From assembly GCA_001632425.1 (NCBI GenBank), contig KV425556.1, positions 532,897 through 557,359 on the forward strand: a stretch of 24,463 bases of DNA, in the 5' to 3' direction. The notes under the pieces were generated by a model. That model was not told where the DNA came from. It saw nothing but the letters and a program-made list of their open reading frames with translations, and searched no databases. The DNA is from Neolentinus lepideus HHB14362 ss-1. Taxonomy: Eukaryota > Basidiomycota > Agaricomycetes > Gloeophyllales > Gloeophyllaceae. Below, in pieces: positions 1-13,842 of this stretch. Each line of letters opens with the position of its first letter. Position 1 is the first letter of the stretch. The position numbers and the translations under genes were made by a program.

Positions 1-440
1 GCATGGAAGACAAGTACAATGATGCCAGAGACAAGCTGAAGGATGCTATGGGGCAGTTCCAACAGATTGGGAACAGGCTTGGAGCAGCACAGTGTCTGAA
101 AAGCATTGGTGACATTTTGCACATGGAACATAAGTACAGTGATGCCAAAGACAAGCTGAAAGATGCTATGGGGCAGTTCCAACAAATTGGGAACAGACTT
201 GGAGCAGCACAGTGCCTATACATCCTTGGTAGAATATTGCATAAGGAAGGCAGTTACCATGGTGCCAAAGAGAAGCTTGAGGAGGCCTGGAGTCTTTATC
301 AGTATATGAGACTCAGCCAGCTGCAGGAAGCAGTCAGGTGTCATCAACTGCTGGGGAAAGTGGCAGGGATCCTTGTCAAGGACAATGAGAAATCTGCATC
401 AGAGAGCAGTGAGGTATGCATGTTGAGCCACACCAGATGA
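1..440 (+). CDS. TPR-repeat protein, C-terminal fragment (5' truncated)
   Basis: This is the end of a longer protein that begins left of the window. The frame is open from the first bases and stops with TGA at 438-440. It contains three 40-residue helical units in register (bases 1-120, 121-240, 241-360). Each has the pattern KYxDAxxKLxxAMxxFxxIGNRLGAAQCLxxxGxIL, typical of kinesin-light-chain-like TPRs. In agaricomycetes such repeats usually form the C-terminal sensor of NB-ARC/NACHT STAND proteins; that link is inference, because no NTPase domain is visible here. The last unit is more diverged and runs into a polar tail. A GTATGC donor at about 414 and an acceptor ending near 456, with TAA directly after it, would give an alternative end, so the extreme C-terminus is uncertain. 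Confidence 0.75.
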   Translation, partial: MEDKYNDARDKLKDAMGQFQQIGNRLGAAQCLKSIGDILHMEHKYSDAKDKLKDAMGQFQQIGNRLGAAQCLYILGRILHKEGSYHGAKEKLEEAWSLYQYMRLSQLQEAVRCHQLLGKVAGILVKDNEKSASESSEVCMLSHTR

Positions 441-841
441 CAGGCATGGGTAGTAAAGGTACACCGACACTGTACCGAGAGGTTGAAGATGATCCTATGT
501 GTTCTCTGTTCACGAAATAGCAAGACACTTTGTTTACCATCTTGTAGAGCCAGAACAATCTGAAAAAAGATACTTTCGTTAATGCAGAACACTTCTAAGT
601 GGATATATAAGAATCTACAGAGGGACCGCAGACCAGTTATGCACTTGGACATTCAGTAACTCCGAAGCAGCAGGAGCAGCTTTTGACTGCGCGGGGAACT
701 TGATTCCGTCAAAGTGACATATGGTTGCCGCCTTGTGATAGCTACATCGCATCCTGCATCCAGCGTCGCCCAAATGTAATAACCCAGACCGAGCTAATCA
801 ATGCTTGCATATAGCAAAGAATCATCAGTTTAGGAAGAGCA
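441..841. other. Intergenic spacer, convergent genes
   Basis: This 400-base spacer lies between the stop of the TPR gene and the stop of POL12, so it should hold two 3' UTRs. I see no further gene, repeat or RNA. Minus-strand reading frames here are short and have no recognisable domain. Confidence 0.5.
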
Positions 842-3105
842 TCATGACATCCCGTCCAGCCTCGCCAGCTCCACAATAATCTCATCCTTCAAACTCGCAG
901 TTCTACGCCCGGGCAGCCTCACCTCGGCGTATACACCTTTCGTCAGGAAGGACGGGTTGATTGCCACCGAATCCTCCACAACCTGCATTTGGGGTCACAA
1001 TGAGATTCATCAAGTGAATAGCAAGGGAGAAGCCTGACGCACTTTGGAGAATTGTTTCAGTCGGCTAGGCAGCACAAGAACGTCCGGTGAGTACATATCC
1101 GGGCCTTCAGGATATATCCTTAACCCCCTGGAATGCGACACGTCGAGGTTGACGTCGTGTGAGAGCTCGACCGGAACTGGAAAAAGTGGGTAGAAACTAA
1201 TATCACTCAATCAGTATCGCTAGCTCGGTGGGAACCGTGGGGGACCGAAGGTGAAGAGAATTCAACGCACCTTCGCTGCTGTAAAAGGTGTCTACATAAA
1301 TTCGCCATCGAGTCTCCAGCAGGAGAGGAATCTGCAGTGTCGCACTTGAACAGCTCCTCTTTCCGGAGATGGAAGAGCACGTCGACGGTGCTCGCACCGA
1401 AGGTGACACCGTTCAAGGAGAAGCAGCAGGGGTTGGGTACGAAGTGAATTCTCTGTTCGTAATAATTTCGCTCAGCTTGTCATGTTCATTGCGCCTCATA
1501 TCGGGGTTAGGACTATGATACACACCGGATGGTACGCGAGGTCCACTCGTAGCTCACTCTGCGGGAACACTGGATGGTCGGAGAGTATATCTTTCGTGCT
1601 GGGCACGACTACTACAATGCTGCCCGGTGACGCGGCGAGGAAGTCCGTCAGACCGTCCAGAAAATGCGTCTGAAAGAGTTGCGCAGGAGTGAGGTCAGTA
1701 TTGCCTGTCTTGATGTGAGTGTGGTTGGCGTCGATGAACGGGCCAAGCTGAGAGAAAATAGGGAGAATCAGATTACATGAATGGAAGGGAGGGGAAAGGG
1801 GCGTACAAGGACGAGTGCGTCAGGCTGTCTCGTTTTCGCCTTCTTCAGCAGGTCGACGAGGGGTTTGTACGACAGGTCCATCTCAGAGGTGAAAGACCCA
1901 GAGGCTACCCATACCGAAGTAGATGAATCTTCTCCGTATGGATCGACGGGTCGCGTTTTCAGCGGCGGTAGCTGGCCAGAGCATTTTAGACTTAGTGACA
2001 AGGATACACTCGCACCACCAAGCAAGGCTCACGGTCAAGATCTCGTTAACCAAGAAATATCCTCCACCGCCATTCTTTCCGTTAAGTGCGGCGATCGCGC
2101 CAGGGAACAGCCCAATTCCACCTGCGCCCTCGGCGCCGCGGATTTTCAGCTGCGGATCGAAGCGGAGAGGCATGCGAGCACCGGAACCCATCATTTTAGA
2201 GGACTCGAGAACAATGGATGCGTCATTTAGTTTGGGGGCGGCGGACTCGACGTCGGAGACAATGCGGCCCACGATAGTGACATCTTCCTGTTGGAGCCAG
2301 CGTAGTGATAAGTAGATGGGGGGGAAGGAGCGAGAGGGAGCGCACGTCTGTACATGAGGCGGGGTCGCCGAACTCTGTGATGGAGTAGTGATCGCGGATC
2401 AGTCCTGCAAATTCATCTATACGGTCGTCCAGGACTGTGATACGCAAGAAATACTTTCTAACTGGGCTCAAGTGATGAATATTTGGGACGTACCTTCGCT
2501 CCGCTCCGAAACCTTCTCATACATGTACCGATCTACGACTCTTCAATAACAACACATACTCGTGTAAGGGTAAGAACTCACAAGCACGCTTCTCCACAGC
2601 CTCAGGACCATTGCTAGGACCCGCGAACTTTACTCTGCTCGGCCCTGCTACAGCAGCACTCGCGTCCGGCGTGGACGGAGTAGCAGCGAAAGGCTTCTTC
2701 ACTGGAGCACCCATCCAGCCCGATAGTCCCACCACAGGTCCCTTGCTCCTACTCATCCTCCCATTCAACTGTACTCGAGGTTTCTGCTTCATCTGCTCTG
2801 CCAGCGCATCCCGCTGGATGTTTGCTTTGATTTGCTTTATTGAGTCGGCGGTAAAGACGGAGATGGTTGGACTGTTAGGACTGTACTTCACAGCTTCCCA
2901 TTTGTAGTAGAAATTTTCTGGCGTGATATGGTAGTTCTTGCATACGTTGACACCTAACGAGACCGTAATGACTGGACCTGTTTCTCATGGACAATTTGGA
3001 GAGCATACATTCTGACAAAATTTCCCCTTCATCCAGTTCGTTATATTGAAAGTGTTGAAGTAATCCGTCGCGTATCTGTTCAGTCGAGGTCAAGTCCACA
3101 GCCAT
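842..3105 (-). CDS. POL12: DNA polymerase alpha subunit B (Pol12/POLA2)
   Basis: This is the regulatory B subunit of the DNA polymerase alpha-primase complex, which primes nuclear DNA replication. The spliced model is 571 aa, close to human POLA2 (598). Exons (plus coordinates, read right to left): 3009-3105, 2582-2953, 2494-2532, 2346-2434, 2033-2287, 1807-1971, 1526-1747, 1271-1452, 1043-1196, 842-982. All junctions are GT-AG and the frame closes. Diagnostic stretches are ITPENFYYKWEAVKYS near residue 40, RYMYEKVSERS near 160, the OB-fold segment VGRIVSDVE with LFPG, and the phosphoesterase-like domain containing LGPFIDANH, NPCCFSLNGVTFG and QRSFYPLFP. The C-terminus is NPSFLTKGVYAEVRLPGR. 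In this family the phosphoesterase fold is catalytically dead and serves as a scaffold. The start is the first ATG in frame with the family N-terminus. It is tail-to-tail with the TPR gene. Confidence 0.96.
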
Positions 3106-3129
3106 GGTCCGTACTTCGAAAGAGATGAG

Positions 3130-3135
3130 ACGCGT
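3130..3135. promoter_or_regulatory. Candidate MluI cell-cycle box upstream of POL12
   Basis: A palindromic ACGCGT, continuing as CGCGT, lies 25 bases upstream of the POL12 start codon. In yeasts the MBF factor (Mbp1-Swi6) binds ACGCGT at G1/S replication genes, including polymerase alpha subunits. The position fits, but about six ACGCGT are expected by chance in a window this size, so this is a candidate only. Confidence 0.4.
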
Positions 3136-3214
3136 CGCGTCGATCAGTCGCGCTTGGTCACAGCCTCCGTGATGCTGGTCACGCTTCCCCACATCCACGC
3201 TGCGGCGTACCTTA

Positions 3215-3670
3215 GGGCCTGTTCGGAAAACCCCATGGGCTTGGGGTGGGGTTGCCCTTTAAGGGAATTTGTGGCGTTTCGGGCCCATCGTCGCGGCCCG
3301 AGCCCAAGCCAGCCCAGCTCCGCGTTCGGTGATGCACCGGGTTGGGCTTGCATAAGTCACAGCCGTGACAACCACACTCAGCATGACTTCCGTCGTGTGC
3401 TAGTGCATGGCTCATATATACCACGCTGTTTCTGGCTTCTGTAGTCAAGCCAATAGACTTCTGGTATTAAAAATTAGCTTGATGATTTTTCTGAGACCTA
3501 TGGGCTGCCATAGGACTGTATTTGTAGTGCTGAAGAGCAAATTTACTAGATGTGACAGGATGTGACTACTTGTGAGAATCTTGCGCCACCGGGTCTCGCG
3601 CGACTGCTGGGGTGGGCTTGTTTGGCAAGCCCAGCCCAGCCCAACCCAACCCGCGTTGCCGAACAGGCCC
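3215..3670. mobile_element. MITE of PIF/Harbinger (Tourist-like) type
   Basis: This is a 456-bp non-coding element with perfect 12-bp terminal inverted repeats: GGGCCTGTTCGG at the left end and CCGAACAGGCCC at the right. It is flanked on both sides by TTA (3212-3214 and 3671-3673). A TTA target duplication plus GGGCCTGTT-type ends is the known signature of Harbinger/Tourist MITEs. The inside carries G/C-rich runs of GGGTTGGGCTGGGC type near the right end, and a similar run around 3300-3330. No transposase is encoded, so movement would need an autonomous partner. It sits 110 bp upstream of the POL12 start. Confidence 0.85.
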
Positions 3671-3673
3671 TTA

Positions 3674-4292
3674 CCATTTGCTATGCTTAATTGTGTCTTC
3701 TATTTCTTGGACGAAATCACAAGCCGCTGGTAACCACGACAACCTGAGAAACGGGTATAATTGTCTGCTATACATGTAGCCTGATCATTATCATCCAGTT
3801 TATTCCCGAGATGCACACAAGCGAACGGGGCAGCCGAAGCTGAGGTCAGCTGCAACACAGCTAAGTTGCGTCAGCGACGATTACTGGCGATGTGTAGGGA
3901 CACACATTCACTAGCCGATCTCCTAAGATTCATAGAAGACGAAGAGAGGTCACGGGTATCAAACGCCAATGTTATGCCATGCAGTCTCGGGACCCTCGTG
4001 GGCAGTCATCAAGTCATCTCCCAATCATTGCGAGGGAGACCACGAGCGCACGGAGGCCGAAGAATGCAATATTGTCCTGTGATTTATAGCAATGAGCTGA
4101 GCCGCCTGGCTTTCCTCTCGACTGCGTTATCAGGTTTGATGTCAACTGATATAAAATGCTGACCGACTATACACTCCAGACATTTCTCGCTGTCCTGGCT
4201 TGTTCACGGCACAGGCTCGTTTTAGCCATCGGCGGAGTACCTAGTAAGACAGCAGGCAGTAGCACCATACACTCACTCTCCTACTCGCTACG
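3674..4292. other. Intergenic region upstream of the lipase gene
   Basis: This is about 620 bases between the MITE and the lipase start. The frame at 3866-4162 has no recognisable domain and no support for coding. The only landmark is a TATA box near 4150, annotated separately. Confidence 0.4.
4150..4156 (+). promoter_or_regulatory. TATA box of the lipase gene
   Basis: TATAAAA lies about 137 bases upstream of the lipase ATG, which would place transcription start near 4180-4190 and leave a leader of about 100 bases. It is the only canonical TATA motif seen in this promoter region. Confidence 0.5.
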
Positions 4293-5539
4293 ATGCTGGC
4301 CGTCCTGCCTCTCTTGCTACTTCTCCCAGCTCTAGGTGTCTTCGCTGTGCCTGCGATCCGTAGTGCTGCGACGGTGACGAACCTCACACCTGCTCAGATT
4401 TCTTCCTTCGCACCATACACTCAGTTCGCCAGGGCCGCGTATTGCAACCCGTTGATCGTCCAGGGATGGCAATGCGGTGGTATGTCGTGCCCGACACAGT
4501 CATAGGTATCATGAAGTGAGCAATCTACGTCTGCAGATGCTTGCGATGCCGTCCCGGGATTTACAGCCACATTGACTGGTGGTGACGGCGATACCGTACA
4601 ATATTGTGGGTGAAAGTTCTGCCTTATGGAATTTATATGACTTCACTCTTGATACAGACTACGTCGGCTACTGGTCCACCCAAAATACAGTCGTGGTCGC
4701 CCACCAAGGCACGGACCCGACGCAACTGTAAGACCTACATTCTGCTTCTAATCTACTCCTGAATGACATGTGTACCCAGCGTGGCCGACCTGACCGACGT
4801 TGACATCCTAATGGCCAATCCTGATCCGACCCTCTTCCCGGGTCTCTCCAGCTCGATCGAGGTGCATCAGGGCTTCGCTGACGAGCACGCCAAGACCGCC
4901 ACTACAATCCTCGCGGAGGTGAAGCGGTTACTTTCGCAATACGGGGCGAGTAGCGTTACACTGGTACGCATCTATTCGTTGTTAGCGTTTGACTGATTGA
5001 TCATCGGGCTGGATTTAATAACAGGTCGGCCACTCGCTTGGCGGTGCCCTCGCAGAACTAGACACGCTCTACATGAAACTCAACCTCCCGAGCTCGGTAT
5101 CGATCCATGCATTCACCTACGGCACACCGCGAGTGGGTAACGACGCGTGGGCGGCGTACTTCGACTCCCAGGTGACTACTGATTTATGATCGTGTCTTTT
5201 GATCTTGTTATTCACAACATGAGTCGAACAGATTACGGACTTCAAACGCATTAACAACGAAAAGGATATCGTACCGATCGTCCCGGGCCGCTTTCTCGGG
5301 TTCCTCCATCCGGCTGGCGAGATCCATATCGTCTCGGCCGACGACGTCGTGGCGTGTCCTGGTGAGCGCCTTGTCTTGCCATTCCACCTTCACAGCCATA
5401 TCTAAGGTGTGCAGGCGAGGACGACGCGACAGACGCGCAGTGCACGATCAAGACTGTTCCCAACATTGCTGAAGGAGACCTCCTTAACCACCTTGGACCG
5501 TATGAAGGGATCTACATCGGCACAGTCTTCTGTACGTGA
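4293..5539 (+). CDS. Secreted class 3 triacylglycerol lipase
   Basis: This is an extracellular alpha/beta-hydrolase (Lipase_3 family) that should cleave ester bonds of acylglycerols or related lipids. The model is 303 aa with exons 4293-4479, 4537-4605, 4658-4727, 4780-4963, 5025-5171, 5232-5361 and 5415-5539; all are GT-AG and in frame. Residues 1-18 form a signal peptide (MLAVLPLLLLLPALGVFA). AHQGTDP, near residue 100, is the oxyanion-hole segment. GHSLGG carries the nucleophile Ser174. Asp231 in NEKDIVP and His288 in LLNHLGPYEG complete the triad, in the order known from Rhizomucor and Thermomyces lipases. The length matches that family. Several Cys residues, including Cys302 near the end, could form disulfides. 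A feruloyl-esterase-like specificity cannot be excluded from sequence alone. It is convergent with the endosulfine gene. Confidence 0.95.
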
Positions 5540-5808
5540 GTCGCAAGTAGCATTACAGGCCTTGTCAGCGAGACAGGGTGATATGAAGTACAAAATCCAG
5601 GTAGAACTACCACGTTCATTAAACTTACACATCTTACATACACGTTTTTGGGACTAGTAAGGCCTGTAAGCAATCGGTTCGTGACGACGGAATGATACGT
5701 ATCGCGCCGCAAGTTCGAATTCCTCCGATCATGTGATAGATGCAGTAAATATGAGGCATTTGGTGTCTGCATGGGGGCGAGGGCGCCAGTGCGATGGTGA
5801 TCAGATGA

Positions 5809-6534
5809 CTACTCCTCCATTGCCTCGGCGGGCGTGACTTCCTCCGCCGTTTCTGGATTCGGAGCCTCTGCATCCTCCGTGGTCTCCTCCATCGCTTCAG
5901 CGGGTTCCTCTATCGCAGCTTCTTCCTTCGAAGCCTCAGGAGCTACAGCAGGCTCCTCAACCGACTGTGCGAGCGAACTTTCCTTCACGGGACTGGTTGC
6001 GCCGTTGTTGGTAGGAGATACGGAGATGGAGGGGTGGGTTTGCGGGGACGATGCGTGAGGGATACTGATGACATCCGATTTCCACCGCTTAGTCATAAAC
6101 ACGAGGCGGGAGAGGGAGAGACGCTTACTTCTCAGGATTCGGGATTGTAGTGCCGACTGTATTTTGAGGGGCTTTTCCCGCCTTCGACAAAGCGTAGTCA
6201 CCGGAGTCGAAGTACTTGCGATCCTGGAGAACATGGATGCGATGGAATGACCAAAATGGATCCGTGACGTTAGAGGGAGGCCTCTGACCCGAAAGCTAGA
6301 TATATGCGCACCTTCTGCATCTTTGTGAGTACATTCTTGTGGGTCGGCAACTTGCCATACAGTCGGAAGAGCTTCTGCTCCTCCTCCGTCAACGTCTAGA
6401 GGCATGTAACTTGTCAGAATCCGTCGCGACTGAGTCAGTCCCGCCATGCCACACGACAAACTAATCCTAGCCAAGCTATGAGCGGAAAGAGCACTCACGC
6501 TGATGTCGATCTTCTTGAGCTTAGCGGGATGCAT
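5809..6534 (-). CDS. IGO1: Endosulfine (Igo1/ENSA/ARPP19), PP2A-B55 inhibitor
   Basis: This is a small, mostly disordered phosphoprotein. In the family, Greatwall/Rim15 kinase phosphorylates the Ser in the FDSGDY motif and the protein then inhibits PP2A-B55, controlling mitotic entry and quiescence. The model is 156 aa with exons (right to left) 6499-6534, 6312-6395, 6129-6223 and 5809-6064; all are GT-AG and in frame. The conserved core runs from residue 13 to 80: LTEEEQKLFRLYGKLP, then DRKYFDSGDYALSKAGK with Ser47 as the expected target, then IPNPENIPHA. The C-terminal 70 residues are an acidic Glu/Ala/Pro-rich tail with repeated EEPAEAMEE-like units, longer than in yeast or human. The first ATG is followed immediately by the conserved N-terminus, so the start is secure. 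Confidence 0.95.
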   Translation of the reverse strand: MHPAKLKKIDISVSALSAHSLARISLSCGMAGLTQSRRILTSYMPLDVDGGGAEALPTVWQVADPQECTHKDAEGAHISSFRVRGLPLTSRIHFGHSIASMFSRIASTSTPVTTLCRRREKPLKIQSALQSRILRSKRLSLSRLVFMTKRWKSDVISIPHASSPQTHPSISVSPTNNGATSPVKESSLAQSVEEPAVAPEASKEEAAIEEPAEAMEETTEDAEAPNPETAEEVTPAEAMEE

Positions 6535-6842
6535 TGTGCAGCAAATTTACCGATGCGGAGGAGGAGCTGAGAAAGCACTCCACGAAGGGTGGGGAATGAG
6601 AGGGACGGGGACGACGACAGTAATTCAGTTGCAGAGGAATATGCGCAGGTGAGTAATAGTATCTATGGAACATCCGGGACCAAGCAGAACCTCTTTCAAG
6701 GCGGAGTGGCGGAGTTTGAATTCACTATTGACGTACAAGCATTACGTAACACAGGCTATACTTCCGCGTCGATCATGACATGCATGATCACTTGGTCAAG
6801 CTACACAACAACTGGCATATAGGATAGTAGTATACATTCCTT
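6535..6842. other. Endosulfine promoter region
   Basis: This 308-base spacer holds the upstream region of the endosulfine gene and the 3' flank of the next minus-strand gene. A plus-strand frame at 6589-6822 has no domain and no clear gene structure. I see no other feature. Confidence 0.4.
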
Positions 6843-8300
6843 CTATCGATAGCATGCAGCAAGTCCTTCTTCGTCAAAATCGAGCACAAAGTGGTGGTCT
6901 ACATTTAGTTCCTCTACACTAACGAGGTCACCTGGAGGGAGGCATGAAATGAAGGCGGGGGAACTGCCACGAAAGGCTGAATTTCGCCGAGCCAGGCACA
7001 CTGCCGACTGTATTCCAGAGCTGCCGAGGACAAGTTCGCGTTCGTAATTCGTTTCTTGGGGCTTGTCATGAAGAGACATGTCGTCGAAAAATTCGGGCCC
7101 TTGCGCCGAAGATACATCTGGTTCCGAGAATTCCGGGTAATGTTGATCCAGAGCAAGAGATGAGCGTAAGGCCACGTTCATTTCTGGTTCCATATCACCG
7201 TGCTGGTCAACCAAAGGTACGTGAGATAGAGACTGAGTAGACATTGCGCCTTGCTCCTGGTCGTTTCCGTAGACCGGCGTGCCTTCATGACGCGTCAGAA
7301 GTGCTTCCTTTCCAGATGCTTCCACAGCCGCTCCTCCTGGGAGCCAGTCATTGTAGAACATCCCATCGAAAGCAGGTGTATGGATGAAAGGAGAATTATT
7401 CCCTGTAAGATCTGTGGCGTCGGGGGATGATATGATGACGAAGTCGTCATACTCGGGGTCTTGGCATGGAGGTATGTCCGACAACTGAAAACCTGATGAT
7501 GTCGTTAAGAGTCTTCACATGACCTACATGACCATCATGAGCATAGATAGTACCTTGCGAATTATCACTAGACTTCTGTGAAGAGATCGGTGAATCGAAG
7601 TCGTCGCCTTCCCAAAGTTCTTCATGATCATCATCTTGGTTTTCCATCAATCCACCGTCGTACAGTATTGGGCCCTCGTAGCGGCTGTCTTGTGTAGTTT
7701 GCTCATTAGACCACATATCTGCAGTGTTGTCCTCATCATGAAATGCCCGACTCGTGACGTCGTCTAGATGTTCAGAGCCCAAAGCAATAGCGTTATCATT
7801 ATCCCAAACTAAGTCGTCAACGCCCAGATCGGAAGAAGTCGCTTCAGGTTCTATCGTCTGTTGTACCAGTGGGTAAGTGTCGTCCAGCTCAGAAGACACA
7901 GTAAACCCCCTTGTCGTCTAGGGTAAAGCTCAGTGCATATACATTCACTACATGAGTTGCTTCCAACCTTGAAACAAAAAGGCCGCACAGACTGAGAAAA
8001 CAACAGCACCGTAGCACGGTACAACACGGCGTCATCGTCCAGTTCGCCGATATCTTCTGCCGGGTTCGCGTCTTCTGGTTCACATCCCTGCGAAAGCTCT
8101 TGGATGGTATCCATTCGGGTCTCAGCGATAGCTTGAATACGTTTGCGTAGCCTCTGTCTACAGCCTCACTGGGTCTGAAGATCTCGGATTTGGAATCACC
8201 GTACCTTGAGAACACGGCGGCATTTGTTCCGAAATGTGGTATTGGACGACCGCTCGATGACGCTGAGCACCGAGCGAGCTATGGATGGAACGAAATGCAT
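6843..8300 (-). CDS. Acidic orphan protein, function unknown
   Basis: I do not recognise this protein. A consistent minus-strand gene is suggested by long open frames joined by plausible introns. Exon pieces are 8205-8300 (or from 8315 if an earlier exon exists), 8153 down to about 8030, 7554-7917 and 6843-7492. The introns at 8154-8204 and 7493-7553 keep frame; the junction around 7917-8030 is not resolved. The N-terminal part is basic and helical (FRNKCRRVLK joined to RLRKRIQAIAETR), and the remaining 400 or so residues are strongly acidic and low in complexity, rich in Asp, Glu and Ser. This layout suggests a disordered protein with a short coiled segment. The segment DDFVIISS resembles an Atg8-interacting LIR motif, but such matches are common by chance. 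The 5' end is uncertain. Confidence 0.5.
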
Positions 8301-8315
8301 CTCCGAGTCGAGTTT

Positions 8316-9265
8316 CTGTTGTCAAAACCAGAGTACAGCCCAGACAGCTAAATTGAATATAGAAGCACGAACCGATCTCCAGGGCCCAAAAATAAATGGA
8401 TAACGACTGCGGCAGTTAAGTTCAGGCAAGTAGTTGGGCGATGTAGATGTGAGCGTACCGGACCAGGTGCATCGAAACAAATTTCCTAGTAATGTCGTCG
8501 AGAGCTGTTTCGAATGGCAAGAGAAGCTGAGACGAGAACGGTTCCGCGTCCAGCGAATAGTCTGAGAGCCAGGAGCCGAGTCAGATTTATCACATCGAAA
8601 ATCAGTCCAAATGTACCATCGGAAGTGCACGATACTTTCCAGCTATATACGAGCTCGATAGAATCCAGTGTAATAGTGGGAGAAGGTATATTGATCGGCA
8701 GAGGTCGAGAGCAGGTAAGAGTAACTGCCAGGGAATAGAAGTGCTGTCAGAACGTGGAGATACTTGTCCGAGATAGCTACACCAGCCTTTCGGGCATTCA
8801 TCTGCCTCGTCAACGTGTACTCCAGAGACATTGCCAACGCCAAGTTGCTCTGCATTCTGGTAGGGAGTTAGAGACCTTCAGGAAGAAAGACTTGACTTCG
8901 TGCCAACGTGCCATCCGAAGGTAGCGGCGAAAATGAGCAACTACTGCAGACTGTCCGACAATATCGGAGGATATTCGAGACCCATTTACAAAGCCCAGAA
9001 ACCGAATGACCAGAGACGACGGCAAGTGCACATCCAGATCCGATGGAAGGCGGCCTTTTACCGGGTAGATAACGTCCGTAGGGGTGTCCACGACGAGACG
9101 GTGGCAAGCATTCAATATAAGCGTAAATCCATCAGAAACATGGCGAACAACAGTACAATAAGAGAGAGTTGGCATAGCATTAGTCACAGGGAACAGCCAG
9201 CTGCAAGTGAAAATCGAATGAGCAGATGGTGGTGGAGGATGTGGCGGTACAGGAAACAGACGCAT
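8316..9265 (-). other. Unresolved region, possible upstream exons of the acidic orphan gene
   Basis: Minus-strand frames of moderate length occur here, for example 8810-9265 with MPTLSYC..., 8643-8855 and one ending near 8490. Fungal-type splice signals lie between them, such as an acceptor TTTTGACAACAG at about 8316. They could be 5' exons of the acidic gene or a separate small gene, but I could not close a continuous frame and no domain is recognisable. The right part must also contain the PKC1 promoter. Confidence 0.25.
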
Positions 9266-9396
9266 ACAGCCACTGCCTTACATCGGAGAAGCCGGCACTG
9301 CACTCAAAACCCGCTCAGGCTCACTGCGACCCCCTCCGGTCCCTTCGCCCACGGTTACGACTGCCCTCAACACCACCGGGCACAATACGCCAAGTT

Positions 9397-13331
<3,935 letters not shown>

Positions 13332-13516
13332 ACAGAGTAGTCATTTCATTAAGTACTGTAGTTGGTTGCATTCCCCCTCCTGTGATTGTGCCTGGCCTGT
13401 ATCCGGATACCAGATCTTGTTTGAACTTCGAGAACAATGTCACCATTACACTCCGGCTTGGCCTGTGGTAGCTCGGATGTATGTACTGTATCACTCATGA
13501 CCTTTCATCCTTTCAA

Positions 13517-13842
13517 TCAATTCACTTCGTTGACACGATGGCTCCCCGTGCCCGGCAGCCCTGGTCCGTCTTCTTGCTCTGCCATCTCCCGTCGCTGCCG
13601 TGTGAGCTCCTGGAAACTCTGCCAGAGCTCGGCGATGTGTTTGTATTCGGTGGTCATGCCCAGGATCTCTTCGAGTTTCCGGTTGGATACGTTGCTTGAG
13701 GATAGCAGTTCTTCGAAACCCTGCGATGGGTGTAAGGTAGAGTCTTCGTATAGAGCGCGAGGATGTCGTTTACCGCAGTGATCTCGCCTGCGAGACGGTC
13801 TCTCTCCTTCTCGAAGAATGAAGGCTCTTCAGACGTTGACAT
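13517..13842 (-). CDS. DAD1: DASH/Dam1 complex subunit Dad1
   Basis: This is a small subunit of the fungal DASH (Dam1) ring, which couples kinetochores to microtubule ends. The model is 90 aa in two exons (13774-13842 and 13517-13720, GT-AG intron of 53 bases); yeast Dad1 has 94 residues. The family signature is clear: FFEKERDRLAGEI at residues 9-21, then FEELLSSSNVSNRKLEEILGM and a helical SLW/F-type segment AELWQSFQEL. The last 25 residues are polar and poorly conserved. The protein would be almost entirely helical and pairs with other DASH subunits. It is convergent with PKC1, 185 bases away. Confidence 0.93.

Noticed and set aside
1781..2315. Plus-strand frames of 130-149 codons at 1781-2315
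   Set aside because: They lie opposite POL12 exons 5 and 6, whose protein is clearly conserved.
3144..3448. Frames of 69-96 codons across 3144-3448
   Set aside because: Most of their length lies inside the non-coding MITE.
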